Part shown: positions 1-10,082 of the stretch, piece after piece
Layout of the letters: each line of letters begins with the position of its first letter
How positions within the stretch are numbered: the first letter of the stretch is position 1
Origin: Diatrype stigma
Taxonomy: Eukaryota > Ascomycota > Sordariomycetes > Xylariales > Diatrypaceae
NCBI GenBank assembly: GCA_022225965.2
Contig: JAKJXP020000116.1
Coordinates: 1-23,188 of the forward strand
Reading direction: 5' to 3'
DNA: 23,188 nucleotides
Notes under the pieces: generated by a model
What the model was told of the DNA's origin: nothing
Database searches by the model: none
What the model saw: only the letters and a program-made list of their open reading frames with translations
Translations under genes and position numbers: made by a program

Positions 1-39
1 CATTTGCGTTGGTTTTTATAATGGTCTGTTATTTACCGA

Positions 40-59
40 CCCCCCCCCCCCCCCCCCCC
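40..59. repeat. Poly-C homopolymer, 20 bases
   Basis: An uninterrupted run of 20 C lies 39 bases from the left edge. Together with the G run at the right edge it suggests that the contig is limited by homopolymers, either real G/C tracts that defeat assembly or sequencing artefacts. It carries no coding information. Confidence 0.9.
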
Positions 60-64
60 TGCGG

Positions 65-69
65 CCAAT
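65..69 (+). promoter_or_regulatory. CCAAT box upstream of the 266-779 gene
   Basis: A CCAAT pentamer sits about 200 bases before the ATG at 266, a normal distance for the fungal HapB/C/E CCAAT-binding complex. The stretch from here to the ATG is rich in CAT/TCA/CTC runs, typical of a fungal 5' leader. Assignment rests on motif and position only. Confidence 0.35.
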
Positions 70-265
70 CAAGCTGCACTTGTTACAATTGGTAGCAAAT
101 GAACCCTCTGATGTCATTACGTATGATCGTAGTTTGTCAGCTATATTGATTCTCAAGCCAATTTTCAAACATAACCAATTTCTGCTCATTCATCAATTCT
201 CTACAACATTCCGTCAATACATCAGTTCAAGTTTACTCTTTTACCAGGCATCTCTATCCATCAAC

Positions 266-779
266 ATGGCTCAAAGAGGGGGCACGTATCGCCCTCAAAC
301 CAGTATGATTCTCGCTCCCCTCCCATGCCGTTTCGTCAAGTTCATAACACTCTCAGTAGAGTTTACCTCCCCTGTTTCCTCAAGCTCTGTCTCTAAGTCT
401 CGAGACCCGGGCGACGTTGAGAAAGATGAACAAGATCTCGCAAATCAGAAACTTGGAGACAATACTCGTATGTTTAATGCCTTGAAGTTTAGACTTACAC
501 AAGCTGATTCGGATCACACACACAGGAACTTCACCTCAAGTTCGCCAACAAGATAGTGAAGAAGCTGTTCAGGATGATGGCCACAACGACGATCAGCAGT
601 GGGCGGTAGTACCACATCCCGAGGCCATTGAGGAGACCCGACCTAGCCCAGGCTATTCGAGCCATTTCGATTTCACACTAGGGTGGGGAACATGGAAATT
701 CACGGTGTTCAGCTGGGATATAGATCTCAGAAAGCATTCTGGGGAGAACCAGCAGCGTGGTACTCAGGATAGAAAATAG
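266..779 (+). CDS. Uncharacterised two-exon protein, 151 aa
   Basis: I do not recognise this protein. Exon 1 is 266-467 and exon 2 is 526-779, joined across a 58-base intron (468-525) with a strong GTATGT donor, an AGCTGAT branch-like site and a CACACAG acceptor. Splicing moves out of the frame that would stop at 554-556 and opens a further 84 codons to TAG at 777-779, which is good evidence that the intron is real. The ATG at 266 has a favourable context (CATCAACATGGCT) after a CT-rich leader. The protein begins MAQRGGTYRPQTS, has a serine-rich stretch around residues 45-52, an acidic/glutamine part in the middle and an aromatic stretch near the C-terminus (LGWGTWKFTVFSWDIDLRKH). No signal peptide or clear membrane span is seen. 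It stands alone in a gene-poor region. Upstream in-frame alternatives exist but have no ATG in good context. Confidence 0.5.
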
Positions 780-1772
780 GTAAGGTTGTCGACAGGGGCT
801 AAGAACATAGTAATCATACATCATAAGGACTGCCCTAAGCCTTTACAGAGAACCATGTTAAAGCATCCCCTGGGGAGGATCGGTCATGCTAGCCTAGGGC
901 TTATCTTACAGAGACACATATATGTTTATCTAACACGTCATCTAAACTCTTGAATAATCCGCTGTGAAAACATCATCATCCTTTGATAGCGGCTCAGCTC
1001 ATTCTCTCCTTGTAGGAATCCAATTCTTCGTAGCACGTACGAAGAACACTTGACAAATAAACACAGTCCCGCATATGTAAACCCTCCCCCTTCGTTCAGT
1101 GTCCGTTGACGTCGATATTTCCATCCCAACCTCTACCTATTTCATTACATATTGGTGTATACTGTGGAAAAGGGGCACGGTCACTAAAGAGGAAATAACA
1201 CGTATCACGGTAATACGTCACTCATCGTATACCAGCTCCTCACCAAGCTAGGGGCCTCGCGACCAAAACGTAATACACTGTTGGGGGTCATCTGAATCCA
1301 TCAGCATGACTATTCCTTCGAGGTGCCTACCTTCCCCGTTACTGTATAACATATCAACTCAAACGTAACAACCCTACATGAGGCTGACATGACGTAGAAC
1401 TCGGTTCAGAAGAGGTACTCTCCCTCTCCCTTGATCAGGATCTCCCTGAGGATGAGGAACCATGAAACCAACTTCCCTTACACGAGCACTCTTTCAGACT
1501 TGGTGGTTTGATGACCCGATGCCTCCGCTAGGACCTTAACTGTGCCTAAAAGTGAAATGATAGCTATAATGGCAAACCCGGTGTGTACTACACACTATGT
1601 ACACTACATCACAATTCATAACCTGAAAAGTAGATAAAGACCATGTTCCTCCACGAGACGAAAACCTGGGCTAAGAAACACTGCATTCTTTCTCAAGTAC
1701 TTGGAAGCAATCTCCACCATAGTCACGCTATCATCTTAAAGGTTGTACTTTGAGCATTTGGCCAACGTCAAA
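780..1772. other. Gene-free stretch
   Basis: About 1 kb between two + strand genes. Only short reading frames occur; the longest, on the - strand at 938-1129, has no ATG start and no recognisable content. It presumably holds the 3' end of the 266-779 gene and the promoter of the secreted protein that starts at 1773. I see no repeat or RNA gene. Confidence 0.5.
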
Positions 1773-2283
1773 ATGAAGGTAACATAGAGCACTTCAGCCT
1801 GACACAACATTCAGATTTACTCATGTTAACACAATCATCTAGTTTTCAATCGTCTCCTGTCTCCTCCTTGGCACTCTGCCGAGCGGCCTTGCCCTACCTA
1901 ATGACTGGAACACGACACGTGTTGTGGAAAAAGAAGCCGCTGCTCCCACCTGGCAAAACGAACCAATCCTGCATAAGCGGGATGAAGAATGGACCATGGT
2001 TCTCTACAACGAGCACAAAAATGGCGGACAGTGCGGAGGGACATCGACTCCAGTCTCTGGCAATGGTGGTGTCTGTCGCAACATTGTCGGCAAGTACTGT
2101 GCCGATCTCAAGGTCGCTGTTAGTACCGGGATCGCATCCTGCACGTTCAATTTTGTGAAGAACGGCGATTGCAATAGTGGCACTATTGAATCGGAGCAGA
2201 CTGTCCAGGCTGGAAAAGATTCAAATGGCGTCGACCTGAGTGGTGACGTCCAGTTTGTGTCAGTCGGTTGCAACAGCGGATAA
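1773..2283 (+). CDS. Secreted cysteine-rich prepro-protein, 148 aa, effector-like
   Basis: Exon 1 is only ATG AAG (1773-1778). A 64-base intron (1779-1842: GTAACA donor, CTGAC at 1799-1803, TCTAG acceptor) leads into exon 2 (1843-2283). Splicing gives an N-terminus MKFSIVSCLLLGTLPSGLA, a textbook signal peptide with likely cleavage after A19. A propeptide (about 20-48) ends in LHKR, a Kex2-type dibasic site, so the mature chain would be 49-148. It carries six cysteines at 66, 80, 88, 102, 112 and 145, enough for three disulfides, and is rich in Gly, Ser and Asn. I recognise no named family. Size, secretion, Kex2 processing and cysteine content match fungal effector-like or antimicrobial small secreted proteins, but the function is unknown. 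The unspliced frame has no ATG before 1924-1926, and a start there would lose the signal peptide, which is why I chose the spliced model. Confidence 0.7.
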
Positions 2284-4802
2284 GCTGATGATACACATCT
2301 CGCGTGGCTTTCTCATTCTCTTGTCGAGGACCGATTGTTTTGTCGTGGTCGCTTTCCCCTGTCAGGCTTCCAGGGCAAGTTATGAATGTAACGATAGTTT
2401 CACGTAGTTGTCAAGTCACTCATTATTTACATTAAGCCTCCAAGTTCGAAATGCAACTGGTATATGATTATTTAATCGTCTGGCGATAAGTTACAGTCTC
2501 GAGTCGCGTGTTGCCTCACAGGTATTGATTCCCTTGATTCACAAATACTGGTCCCGAAGTACATTGTGGGAGCTATCTAGCTACAGCGAACAATACCCTG
2601 TGGTACCAGCAGCTTTCCCCCTACTATATAAGACCCTTTCGGAAACCTTAGTGTATGGGCACATTCTATCAAACCGTATGTAATCTCCTTTACTAGGTGT
2701 CACATGTTCGTAGAAGAGCAATCGATAATGCAGAAAGCAAAACGGGCCGGCGGTACATATATCGGGGCTATCGACGGGTAACTTGATGAAGACTCAAGCC
2801 CTTGGGGGCGGTGTTCTAGGCTAAGCGGAAATAAAATGGGCGTGGGGAAAAGAGGAGAAAGAGGGGGGGGGAGGGGGGAGTGGAGAGTGTAAGTAATACT
2901 CCAGTCCATGTTGCAGCACTCGTATGGGGATATGGTTGTGTTTTGCTTTCCGAAGGATCTTTCACATATGCTTGGGTGTTTAACTAATGCTCTCGGATCA
3001 TACAGACAGGTCCCGGCCAACATCCTCTGCGGGTGGTCGGCGATGAGTAAGGCGCAGAATCTCGAAAGATGTTGGCCGTCGTTTGACACGTAGTGAACCT
3101 TTTGGTCAAATTCAGCCAACTCAAGCTGAGGGGTATGTTCTTGCCGTAAGAGATCATTGTTGGTGGCTCCCGAACAGAGGTCAGCAAATGGGAGGCACAG
3201 TCGGCGGCGTAGCTTTCGTCTTCATTCTACTGTTTTTAGATGTGATACTCCTATGCCCGATGACAGTTATTGGTATTGTTCAAGATATCAATGTACCCAA
3301 CAGCTGTTATTCATTAGCAACGTGGAATCTTTGGCCAATTCGCGGGGATAGTCTGGTACTGACCTTCTATGTTCTCGTGTACGAAAAGCATAAGCACGTG
3401 TAAGGGGTAGCCAGCTTACCCTCACACAAATAACCGCTGGTATTCTGAGTACTTAGCTTGGGCATAAACAGGACAATATGCATTCTGTATTCTACCGAAA
3501 AAATTGGAACTTCACTTTAAAGCTTCCGTCGTATATCGGCTGATTATACGTAAGTGAGTGGCTTACATCAATGCCGGATCCTGTCGATGCACATGCGGTT
3601 GATGCCCGGCCCGTTTAGCTCATCAGTTCTACTGTGCTGATCGCCATATATTTGGCTTAGAGTGAATCCCCTTGCATGCCGATTGGATATATTTGGGGTT
3701 CCAAGTATACGAGTACCCCATTGCAGCAAGTCTCTGGGCTGTTATACACCTATGTGTCTATAGTCAAACATGTCGAACCTTTACCACTATTAGCCAACGG
3801 AAAGAATCCTTACAGCCTTGCTGAGATGATGCCATTTCCATTTTGAATGATATTGAGCATGTAATGGCGGATGCCTAAGCAATGCGTAGTCCCAAATAAC
3901 TGCTGCTATTTCCATTTCATGGCTATGCCAGAGTTTGGAAAACAGGTTAATGCATGTAATGGTAATGCCACATTCACGGCACGGCCATGCTAGCCCATGA
4001 TCGGCGACACCTATTAGAAAAGTAGAACCACACGACAGATAGGATCCGGATTATACGAGCAACTGCTAAGGGGTTTCGCGGCAGCTGCAAGATCGACAAC
4101 CTTCCTACAGCCTCCGAGAATCCCTGGTCCACTATCTAACCACCTAGGTATCGAGGGATATTAGAAATGAACGTGGGTTATCATGGACACATCAAATATA
4201 GAACATGTTAGCTTGTAAGAGATGTAGTGTTATTCTTTGATCAAGGGTTCCTCGTATTCCATCTCACAGTCTATACAAAGTTTCAGTTCTAGGTTGGTAC
4301 CCTCGGGTCCACTGCTCTATGGTGTTCGTTCAGTTTTCATCAATAGAACGTTTGGCTCAGATTTTCCAATACGTTTGCACTGGGTGAACAATGACGTAGG
4401 TTTGGATTGTTATAGATAAGTTACTTGAGCCACTTGAGCCTTGTATGAGCATGTTGGCTTTGGGACAGTCAGCTTATTTCCAGTATAACACATCCCTGGA
4501 CACTTCATAGATGTAGTCCCGATCCTCCAAATGACCTTTTTCTGGTTGTGTAGACATGGGGTAATGACGTTGTTGGTGAGTTTATCCTTGAACGTGATTC
4601 AAGCAACGGAACCTTGATATTAGCTAGTGTGTAACATAATCCCAAAGCTCGGTGTGTAATAAGCAATGTAGATCAACAAGCCCTCCATGTACACGCGCGG
4701 TTGATCATACGTTGAAGGGGGGGGTCGTGATGATGGTGTAGTTGTAGAAACTCAAAAAATCAAGAATCAGTTTGTAGAAGTCCAGTGTTTGTAAGACAGA
4801 AG
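2284..4802. other. Gene-poor stretch with weak reading frames
   Basis: About 2.5 kb without a gene I can defend. It holds a TATATAA element at 2625-2631, a G-rich strand-biased tract at about 2850-2883, and a - strand open frame at roughly 2700-3215 that is described separately. A + strand frame from the ATG at 3188 to 3403 would give 71 residues with one hydrophobic segment but looks non-coding. From 3404 to 4802 I see only short frames and a 9-base tandem duplication (ACTTGAGCC) around 4425-4442. Confidence 0.4.
2700..3119 (-). other. Unrecognised open reading frame, doubtful coding
   Basis: The - strand stays open from about 3215 down to 2700 without an ATG near its upstream end; a TTG lies at 3119 and the first good internal ATG is well inside. 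Roughly the first 90 codons have balanced, protein-like composition, then the frame runs into a low-complexity proline/leucine stretch made by the C-rich tract at 2850-2883. An ATG-started overlapping frame on the same strand is also open for about 55 codons. I recognise no family. It could be an eroded exon or chance. Confidence 0.15.
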
Positions 4803-4808
4803 TATAAA
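4803..4808 (+). promoter_or_regulatory. TATA-like element of the secreted-protein gene at 4952
   Basis: TATAAA lies about 145 bases before the ATG at 4952 and is followed by a CT-rich leader containing a CCTCCTCCTCC run near 4847-4857. Distance and leader suit a fungal core promoter. Inferred from motif and position only. Confidence 0.4.
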
Positions 4809-4951
4809 GCCCAGTGAGGCCCAGCAACGATAACCCTCACACTCAGTCCTCCTCCTCCATAGCTCCTCAGTAGCAAGACAACTACAATTATATCTCTCTG
4901 TATCCGCATTCGAATATTCTTCTTTAGAAACATCCCGAAGTAACTGCCAGC

Positions 4952-5403
4952 ATGTTCTTCTCAAAGCCTTCCATCATGGCAGTCCTCGTTGCCATGGTTT
5001 CGGCCGGTCCCCTCCTCAATGACCGTCAAAATGGCGTGACATGCCAAACATCAGATGGTTCTCCCGAGACTGGGGATGTCACCAGCGTTATCAATGAGCT
5101 GAAGGGAAGGGGCGGTGCATGCCCCAACACCAACGGCGAAGCCTCTGGTAAGTCGCAGCCAGCATATTGCTTGAATATATAGACTGACAATCTAATCCCT
5201 TAGATTGTACTACGCTTGTATCTCATAACTCTGGAGCTATCGGGGTTTGCGGAGAGGTTGACAACGATTCGACGCAGCTTACCTGCGAAGAGGTTGCCAA
5301 TTACGGGAACCAGATTCAGCAGACGTGCCTGAGTAATGGCAAGGCTGGAGGCCAATTCACCGTCAGTGCTGGCAAGAGGGTTATCTTGTTTCACTCCTCT
5401 TAG
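4952..5403 (+). CDS. Small secreted six-cysteine protein, 131 aa
   Basis: Exon 1 is 4952-5147 and exon 2 is 5204-5403. The 56-base intron (5148-5203) has a GTAAGT donor, a CTAAT branch-like site and a CTTAG acceptor. Splicing forms the codon for D66 and avoids the stop at 5180-5182. The N-terminus (MFFSKPSIMAVLVAMVSAGP) is a signal peptide with cleavage likely near A18. The mature part has six cysteines at 31, 57, 67, 81, 93 and 107 and ends in a Gly-rich beta-like tail (GGQFTVSAGKRVILFHSS). From general knowledge, small six-cysteine secreted proteins of this size are widespread in ascomycetes, mostly as hypothetical or effector-candidate proteins; I cannot give a firm family name. Unlike the protein at 1773 it shows no dibasic propeptide site, and the cysteine spacing differs, so the two are not obvious recent duplicates. 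Role outside the cell is unknown. Confidence 0.75.
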
Positions 5404-6337
5404 GCGGATCATTAGCAGAACAGACTGCTATTGCTATCTTCTCTCCACCATTTCACCATTTTACATGACTCTAAGTCATGACAGTGTCTACACTCATTTT
5501 GGTATTTCCTAAATATGGATATCAGGGGATCGGTATAGGAACGCATCTTGTGATATAAACACTCGTTATCTCAAACCATAAAGAAAAGCATGGATTCTTA
5601 ACTGTGATGGTTATTATCCTTGCATGTCCCAATAGGGACGTATGAGTTCGAGTTGAGACTATTGAATTACCGGCGCCCATAGAGGATCACCCACAGTAAG
5701 TATATAACAGACATCATAGCAATATTCTTAACAGTCCACAGCTAAACCTTAGCGTTTGATTGATCATATTTCCCCTTTCTTCCCCTTTCTCCGAGAAGCA
5801 ACCATCTCGAAGTGGTGCACTATGAATAGGGGGTGCCAAGCCACTAGTATGGGGCCTATGGTATTAGGTAATCCAATTCTCCTATTCAGTCTAAGTCCAA
5901 TATCGTGACAACTCCCCTGCTGGGACCAGGTTAGGAAGCAACTCCACGAGATCAATCCCGTGTACACTAACATATTTTCCGTTGATAGAAGCCGATCGAT
6001 TCAATCCAAGGGCTTCGTAAATTGAGTTCAGTTGTTTTAAAACCCGGGCCTCGTCGCCGTTACGCCTGTGCCGCCTGCGCCGCCTGTGCCCTGCGCTACC
6101 TACGTTGCACTGCATGTGAGCCGCCTGTAGCGCCGCTTATACTCCAATAGGTATCTAAGATGGAGTCTAATAGCTGTACTAATTTTTTCCTTTCTCGTGA
6201 AAGTGGACAATCCTCGAGAAATGCTCTATGATTTCTACAAGATAGTCCGAGTCTGATCATCAGACTCTGATGTACATCCTTCACCCTTTTTTCTGTATAG
6301 TATATCATACCCAAACCGTATAAATCAAGGCTTCATC
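5404..6337. other. Intergenic stretch with GCC-rich imperfect repeat and weak - strand frames
   Basis: This holds the 3' region of the secreted-protein gene and the promoter of the epoxide hydrolase. Around 6060-6100 the + strand carries an imperfect repeat of GCCGCCTGTGCC-type units. Three overlapping - strand frames (5764-5973, 5891-6115, about 6096-6308) are open but short. The last has an ATG at 6306-6308, only 30 bases from the hydrolase start, which makes a divergent gene unlikely. I treat them as chance frames or eroded exons. Confidence 0.4.
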
Positions 6338-7714
6338 ATGGCCACAGGTATTACCCCTTTCAACATTGCTTTCTCACCTGCTGATGTGGAGGACCTCAAT
6401 CAGAGGCTGCAGAGTGCAAGGATTCCAGAGCTTATCGATGAGACTCCTTGGGAGCGAGGACCTCCGGCTCAAGATATCCGACGCATCACCAACCACTGGC
6501 GTTCAGCCTTTGACTGGTCTTCTTTCCAAGAGAAGTTAAATCGACTTCCCAACTTTGAAGCCACTGTTTCAGTAGACGGGTTTGGAGACTGCAATGTCCA
6601 TTTTCTCCATCAGAAAAGCTCTGTATCAACGGCTATGCCGTTGCTGCTCATCCACGGATGTAAGATTGCATCCTGCCCGTGGCTGGGAGAATAAAGAGCT
6701 GAACTTAGTTGGTGTAGGGCCTGGTCACTTTTACGAGATGTCAAAAGTCCTCCCGCTTCTTGCAAAGGCTAGCCCGGAATTTCACGTCGTGGTTCCCTCG
6801 CTTCCCAACTTCGGCTTCTCGAACCGAATCACTCGGCCCGGCTTTGGGTTAAAACAGTATGCTGAAACTTGCCACAAGTTGATGCAAGGTCTCGGATATG
6901 AGCAATACACCACACAGGGTGGAGACTGGGTAGATATACCCCAACGATTATCCCAGTGGCATTGCTAACGACATAGCCTTCCTAGGGAAGTATGATTGGG
7001 CGCATCATGGCAGTCCAGTATCCACAGTCACTGCGAGCGCTTCATTTGAACCTGGTTATTGCTATGCCGCCGCCTATCACATCCCCATTTGCCTTCCTGC
7101 GGTTTTTGACCACGCACTTTCTCAATCTATATACTCCCCAGGAAGCTTCAGGACTTCAGCAGGCTCAAAACTACCAAACAAGTGGAAACGGCTACCTCGA
7201 GATCCAGAAGCAGAGACCCAGTACCATTGGGATTGCTCTTGAAGATAGCCCCGTCGCCTTGCTAACTTGGATCTACGATAAGCTAGTGAGCTGGACTGAT
7301 AGCTACCCCTGGACTGATGATGAGATCTGCGAATGGGTTAGTATTTACTGGTTCAGCCGAGCCGGGCCAGCTGCCAGTGCGGTAATCTACCACGATGCTT
7401 TCAAGGGAGGACCAGAACCAATAAATACTATTGTATACACTCCAGGCACAAAAGTGGTAAGTCTCAAGCCAACATACCAGCTTCTTTAGGACTATTTCTG
7501 ACCCTGCCAATTTTTCCAGGGGTTCTCGCATTTCCCGAAGGAAATCTCCCGCACCCCGAACCTTTGGAACAGACAGATCGGCGACGTAGTTTTTGAGCGG
7601 GAGCATGAGCATGGGGGCCACTTTGCGGCTTGGGAGCAGCCAGAAGCACTCGTGAACGATCTTCGGGAAATGTTGGTCCCAGGTGGAGCGGCCTACGGTG
7701 CCTTCAAGAAGTAA
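6338..7714 (+). CDS. Epoxide hydrolase, EHN plus alpha/beta-hydrolase fold, 399 aa
   Basis: Four exons: 6338-6659, 6718-6929, 6986-7456 and 7520-7714. The introns (58, 56 and 63 bases) have GT..AG ends and CTGAC/CTAAC-type branch sites. Each junction restores a family motif: HG|WPG (oxyanion hole, residues 106-110), GGDW|GSM (nucleophile D177) and [11 protein letters not shown]. The N-terminal ~110 residues ([20 protein letters not shown]...) form the epoxide-hydrolase N-terminal arm; the alpha/beta-hydrolase core and cap follow. H369 in [10 protein letters not shown] is the catalytic histidine and E343 is the likely charge-relay acid. The length matches fungal and microsomal-type enzymes (about 400). 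The enzyme class opens epoxides to vicinal diols through an Asp ester, in detoxification or secondary metabolism; the natural substrate cannot be told. No N-terminal membrane anchor is visible, so it is probably soluble. It stands alone, not in a recognisable cluster. The frame is intact. Confidence 0.93.
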
Positions 7715-8780
7715 TCATGCAGCCTGAAGGACAGTGTTCAGGGACCTAGCTTCGCTCATTACTTTGCGCCGGATTTATATGGCAAGAGAAATCGGGCAAA
7801 CACTGTGAGACTGTCCATGAACGTGGTGGATGTCCTTGGACAAACTCGAGTGTAAGTAATATCATCGTCAGTAAAGACTGGATATCTGGGTTGTGTTACA
7901 GATAGAATAGAACTTGTGAAGAGGTAGGGTAATGCTATCTAATAGTGTTGTTGTAGTTAAGGGGCCCTTTATCCAAAGGCCACCCCACGGGGTTCTATAA
8001 AATAGGGGTAACCTACCGTGGGACCTTATCCTGTAATGACAGGGAAGTTGGATGGACTTTATTAAGGGGGTACATGATGCGAGCTATAGCTATCCACTGG
8101 GATCTTGTCACTGTGGCCGCGGTTATATAACAGGTTGTTCTCCCTTTATACCCCAAGCATTAGGAATGAACTGTGATTCACTTTCCCCCGCACCCAATAA
8201 GCCCGCCTACCATGTTGAGGGAGCCATTACATTCCATTATCCTGGGTATTATACTACCCTCGAATCTTATTAATCCTCATAATATAAAGCGTACTGCATC
8301 ATTGCTATACACTGGCTTAAGGAACAGCACTGCCTGAACACGTTTCCACAGCAGTAATTTTTCGATACATGTTTGTAAGTCTTCGTAGGCGTTGTGAATA
8401 TGATCAGCATCTACTGAAAGTCCAGCTGATTCTTCTAGATACCATCTGCCTTGACCGACCAGACTTATAGGAGATTCACGTGATTCACATTTTGGCCTCA
8501 CATGCACTTCTGACATTCGAGCCAGTCGCCCTTCATGTTGAGTGAAAGCTGTGAGTGCGTTATAGTATGGTGTTATGGAATGTAGTAGAGGCGGAATGAG
8601 CAGAACGAAACATGTTTGATCCGTCCCTCAGCTGGAAGCTATACCTTGATATCCATTGTAATCAAGTTCTGAATACGACGCTGGACTGGCTTGGGGTCGA
8701 TCATTCACCTCTATGAAGACGTAACTGTGACGGCTGGTAAAAACGGAACACCAATAATATTGGAGGTACCTCGTGCGACA

Positions 8781-8960
8781 TCCCCAATGATTGGAGATGT
8801 GATGGAGGTCAGATTGCCGCTTTGCCTTGGTTCATTGCAACCTTGTGGGGGCTGGGACGGATCACTCGAGGGCCACCATTTGGAGGCCGCAAGTTGTAAG
8901 CGCCTTTTCACAGTTGATTGGCTTACCTTGCGCAGCCCGGGCGGTTCAACGATGGAGTGC
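8781..8960 (+). pseudogene. Possible eroded coding remnant
   Basis: Reading the + strand in the frame that starts GAC ATC CCC AAT gives 40 protein-like residues including a hydrophobic stretch (QIAALPWFIATLWGLGRI), then a stop, then more hydrophobic or protein-like residues interrupted by further stops. This pattern could be the remains of a membrane-protein gene. No family is recognised, no intron repairs the frame by eye, and both strands are open in other frames here, so chance is a real alternative. Confidence 0.12.
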
Positions 8961-9619
8961 CGGGCGTCTAGGCCTCCACACCATGTCAGGCCCAGCTGGA
9001 CGGAACCGAGGAGGCTGTCCGGTAATATGAGAGAATTTCGAGCTGACGACCTACATGAGCTGAGCAGGGGGGCCGCGTGTGGGTGCGGACCCACTCACTG
9101 CTACGGCAAGCGGGTGACGGGCAGGGTCGAATGTAGGATCATGAGCCAGAAGAATCGTGAGCCATGTGCTGGGCATCACCCAGTGGCTGAGAAGTGTTGC
9201 TGTTGACGATTCGATGGGGGCGTAGGGCATACGAAGCTGATAGCTTCTACCAAGTGGAGATAATCTAGGATATTCAGGGGTGTCGTAGCAACCTCCTGCG
9301 GCGCTGCAGTCGCATCGCCATGAGGATCGAAGGTGCGAGATAGATGCTTGGTTTCAGCGAATTATAGATCAAGCCGCGGCCTTACAGATGTCAGGCTGTG
9401 GCTTATAGATGTCCGAACGTTGTAAACTTGCGTCTGCCCATAATCGAAGTGACGTGAAAGACAAGGCAGATAATCAAGGAGAGGGGATAAAAAGTATATG
9501 GACCCCAAGGGAGCCGGTGAAGATCAAGCCAAATTAGTAAGGCTGACCAGGGCCACATAGGTAGACTCTCCCCTATAGTGTCAACCAGCTAGGCGTACTA
9601 ACACCACACACCGAGGAAA

Positions 9620-9908
9620 TCATTGAAGCATCACGGAGAACAAGGCTCTGGCATCTGCTTCTGAGCTTCTAAGGCGCCAACTGGCCGTTAGGTCCATGGA
9701 TGGGAACAGCAGGTTTCCCACGCGATTCAGGTGCGAGAAGTAGACCCCGACCTTTTGTCGTACAAGCAGGAACGTTCGGAATGTCTTCCGGCTGTGGTGT
9801 GGATGGACATTGTCGTGTGAAGCTGATTCCTGTGCTGGCTGATTGGGGTCGCTGAAAAGCAACGCGTCACCCAAGCTGTAGAGCTTTGAGATGATCAGCT
9901 CACCTGAA
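9620..9908 (-). other. Candidate terminal exon or gene fragment
   Basis: On the - strand a splice-acceptor-like sequence (CCGATTTCAG) is followed by about 93 open codons ending at TGA (9620-9622). The composition is protein-like and not low in complexity, with stretches such as ELIISKLYSLGDALLFSD and KTFRTFLLVRQKVGVYFSHL. I could not find an upstream exon with an ATG and a matching donor between 9910 and 10400, so it may be a fragment, a chance frame, or the last exon of a gene with an unusual structure. Family unrecognised. Confidence 0.2.
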
Positions 9909-10082
9909 ATCGGATTGGTTCAAGGTAGACTGTCTACAGCAGGGATTCTCTCAACATGAAAATAGAGGATATCCAACTTCTTGTGGTGTAGGAACAGCTT
10001 TGGATGTATGCTACACTATGTCGTATGTCGTATTACAAGTTGGGGGAGTATTTTGGTGGCTCTGGTGTGCACAGAAGCCTTT

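Larger units (their letters stand above)
7715..10082. other. Gene-free stretch with weak frames
   Basis: Downstream of the hydrolase I see no defensible gene. Short frames at 8052-8273 (+) and 8277-8516 (-) have no recognisable content. Two places look slightly protein-like and are listed separately: a stop-interrupted + strand translation at about 8781-8960 and a - strand terminal-exon-like frame at 9620-9908. No repeats, RNA genes or transposon ends were recognised. Confidence 0.4.

Noticed and set aside
6096..6308. - strand frame with an ATG 30 bases from the epoxide hydrolase start
   Set aside because: Spacing leaves no room for a divergent promoter, and no domain is recognised.
7940..8340. 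Possible terminal inverted repeats (AGTGTTGTTG...TTAAGG against AGTGCTGTTCC...TTAAGCC) of a small DNA element
   Set aside because: Match is short and imperfect, target-site duplications are not seen on both sides, and no transposase frame lies between.
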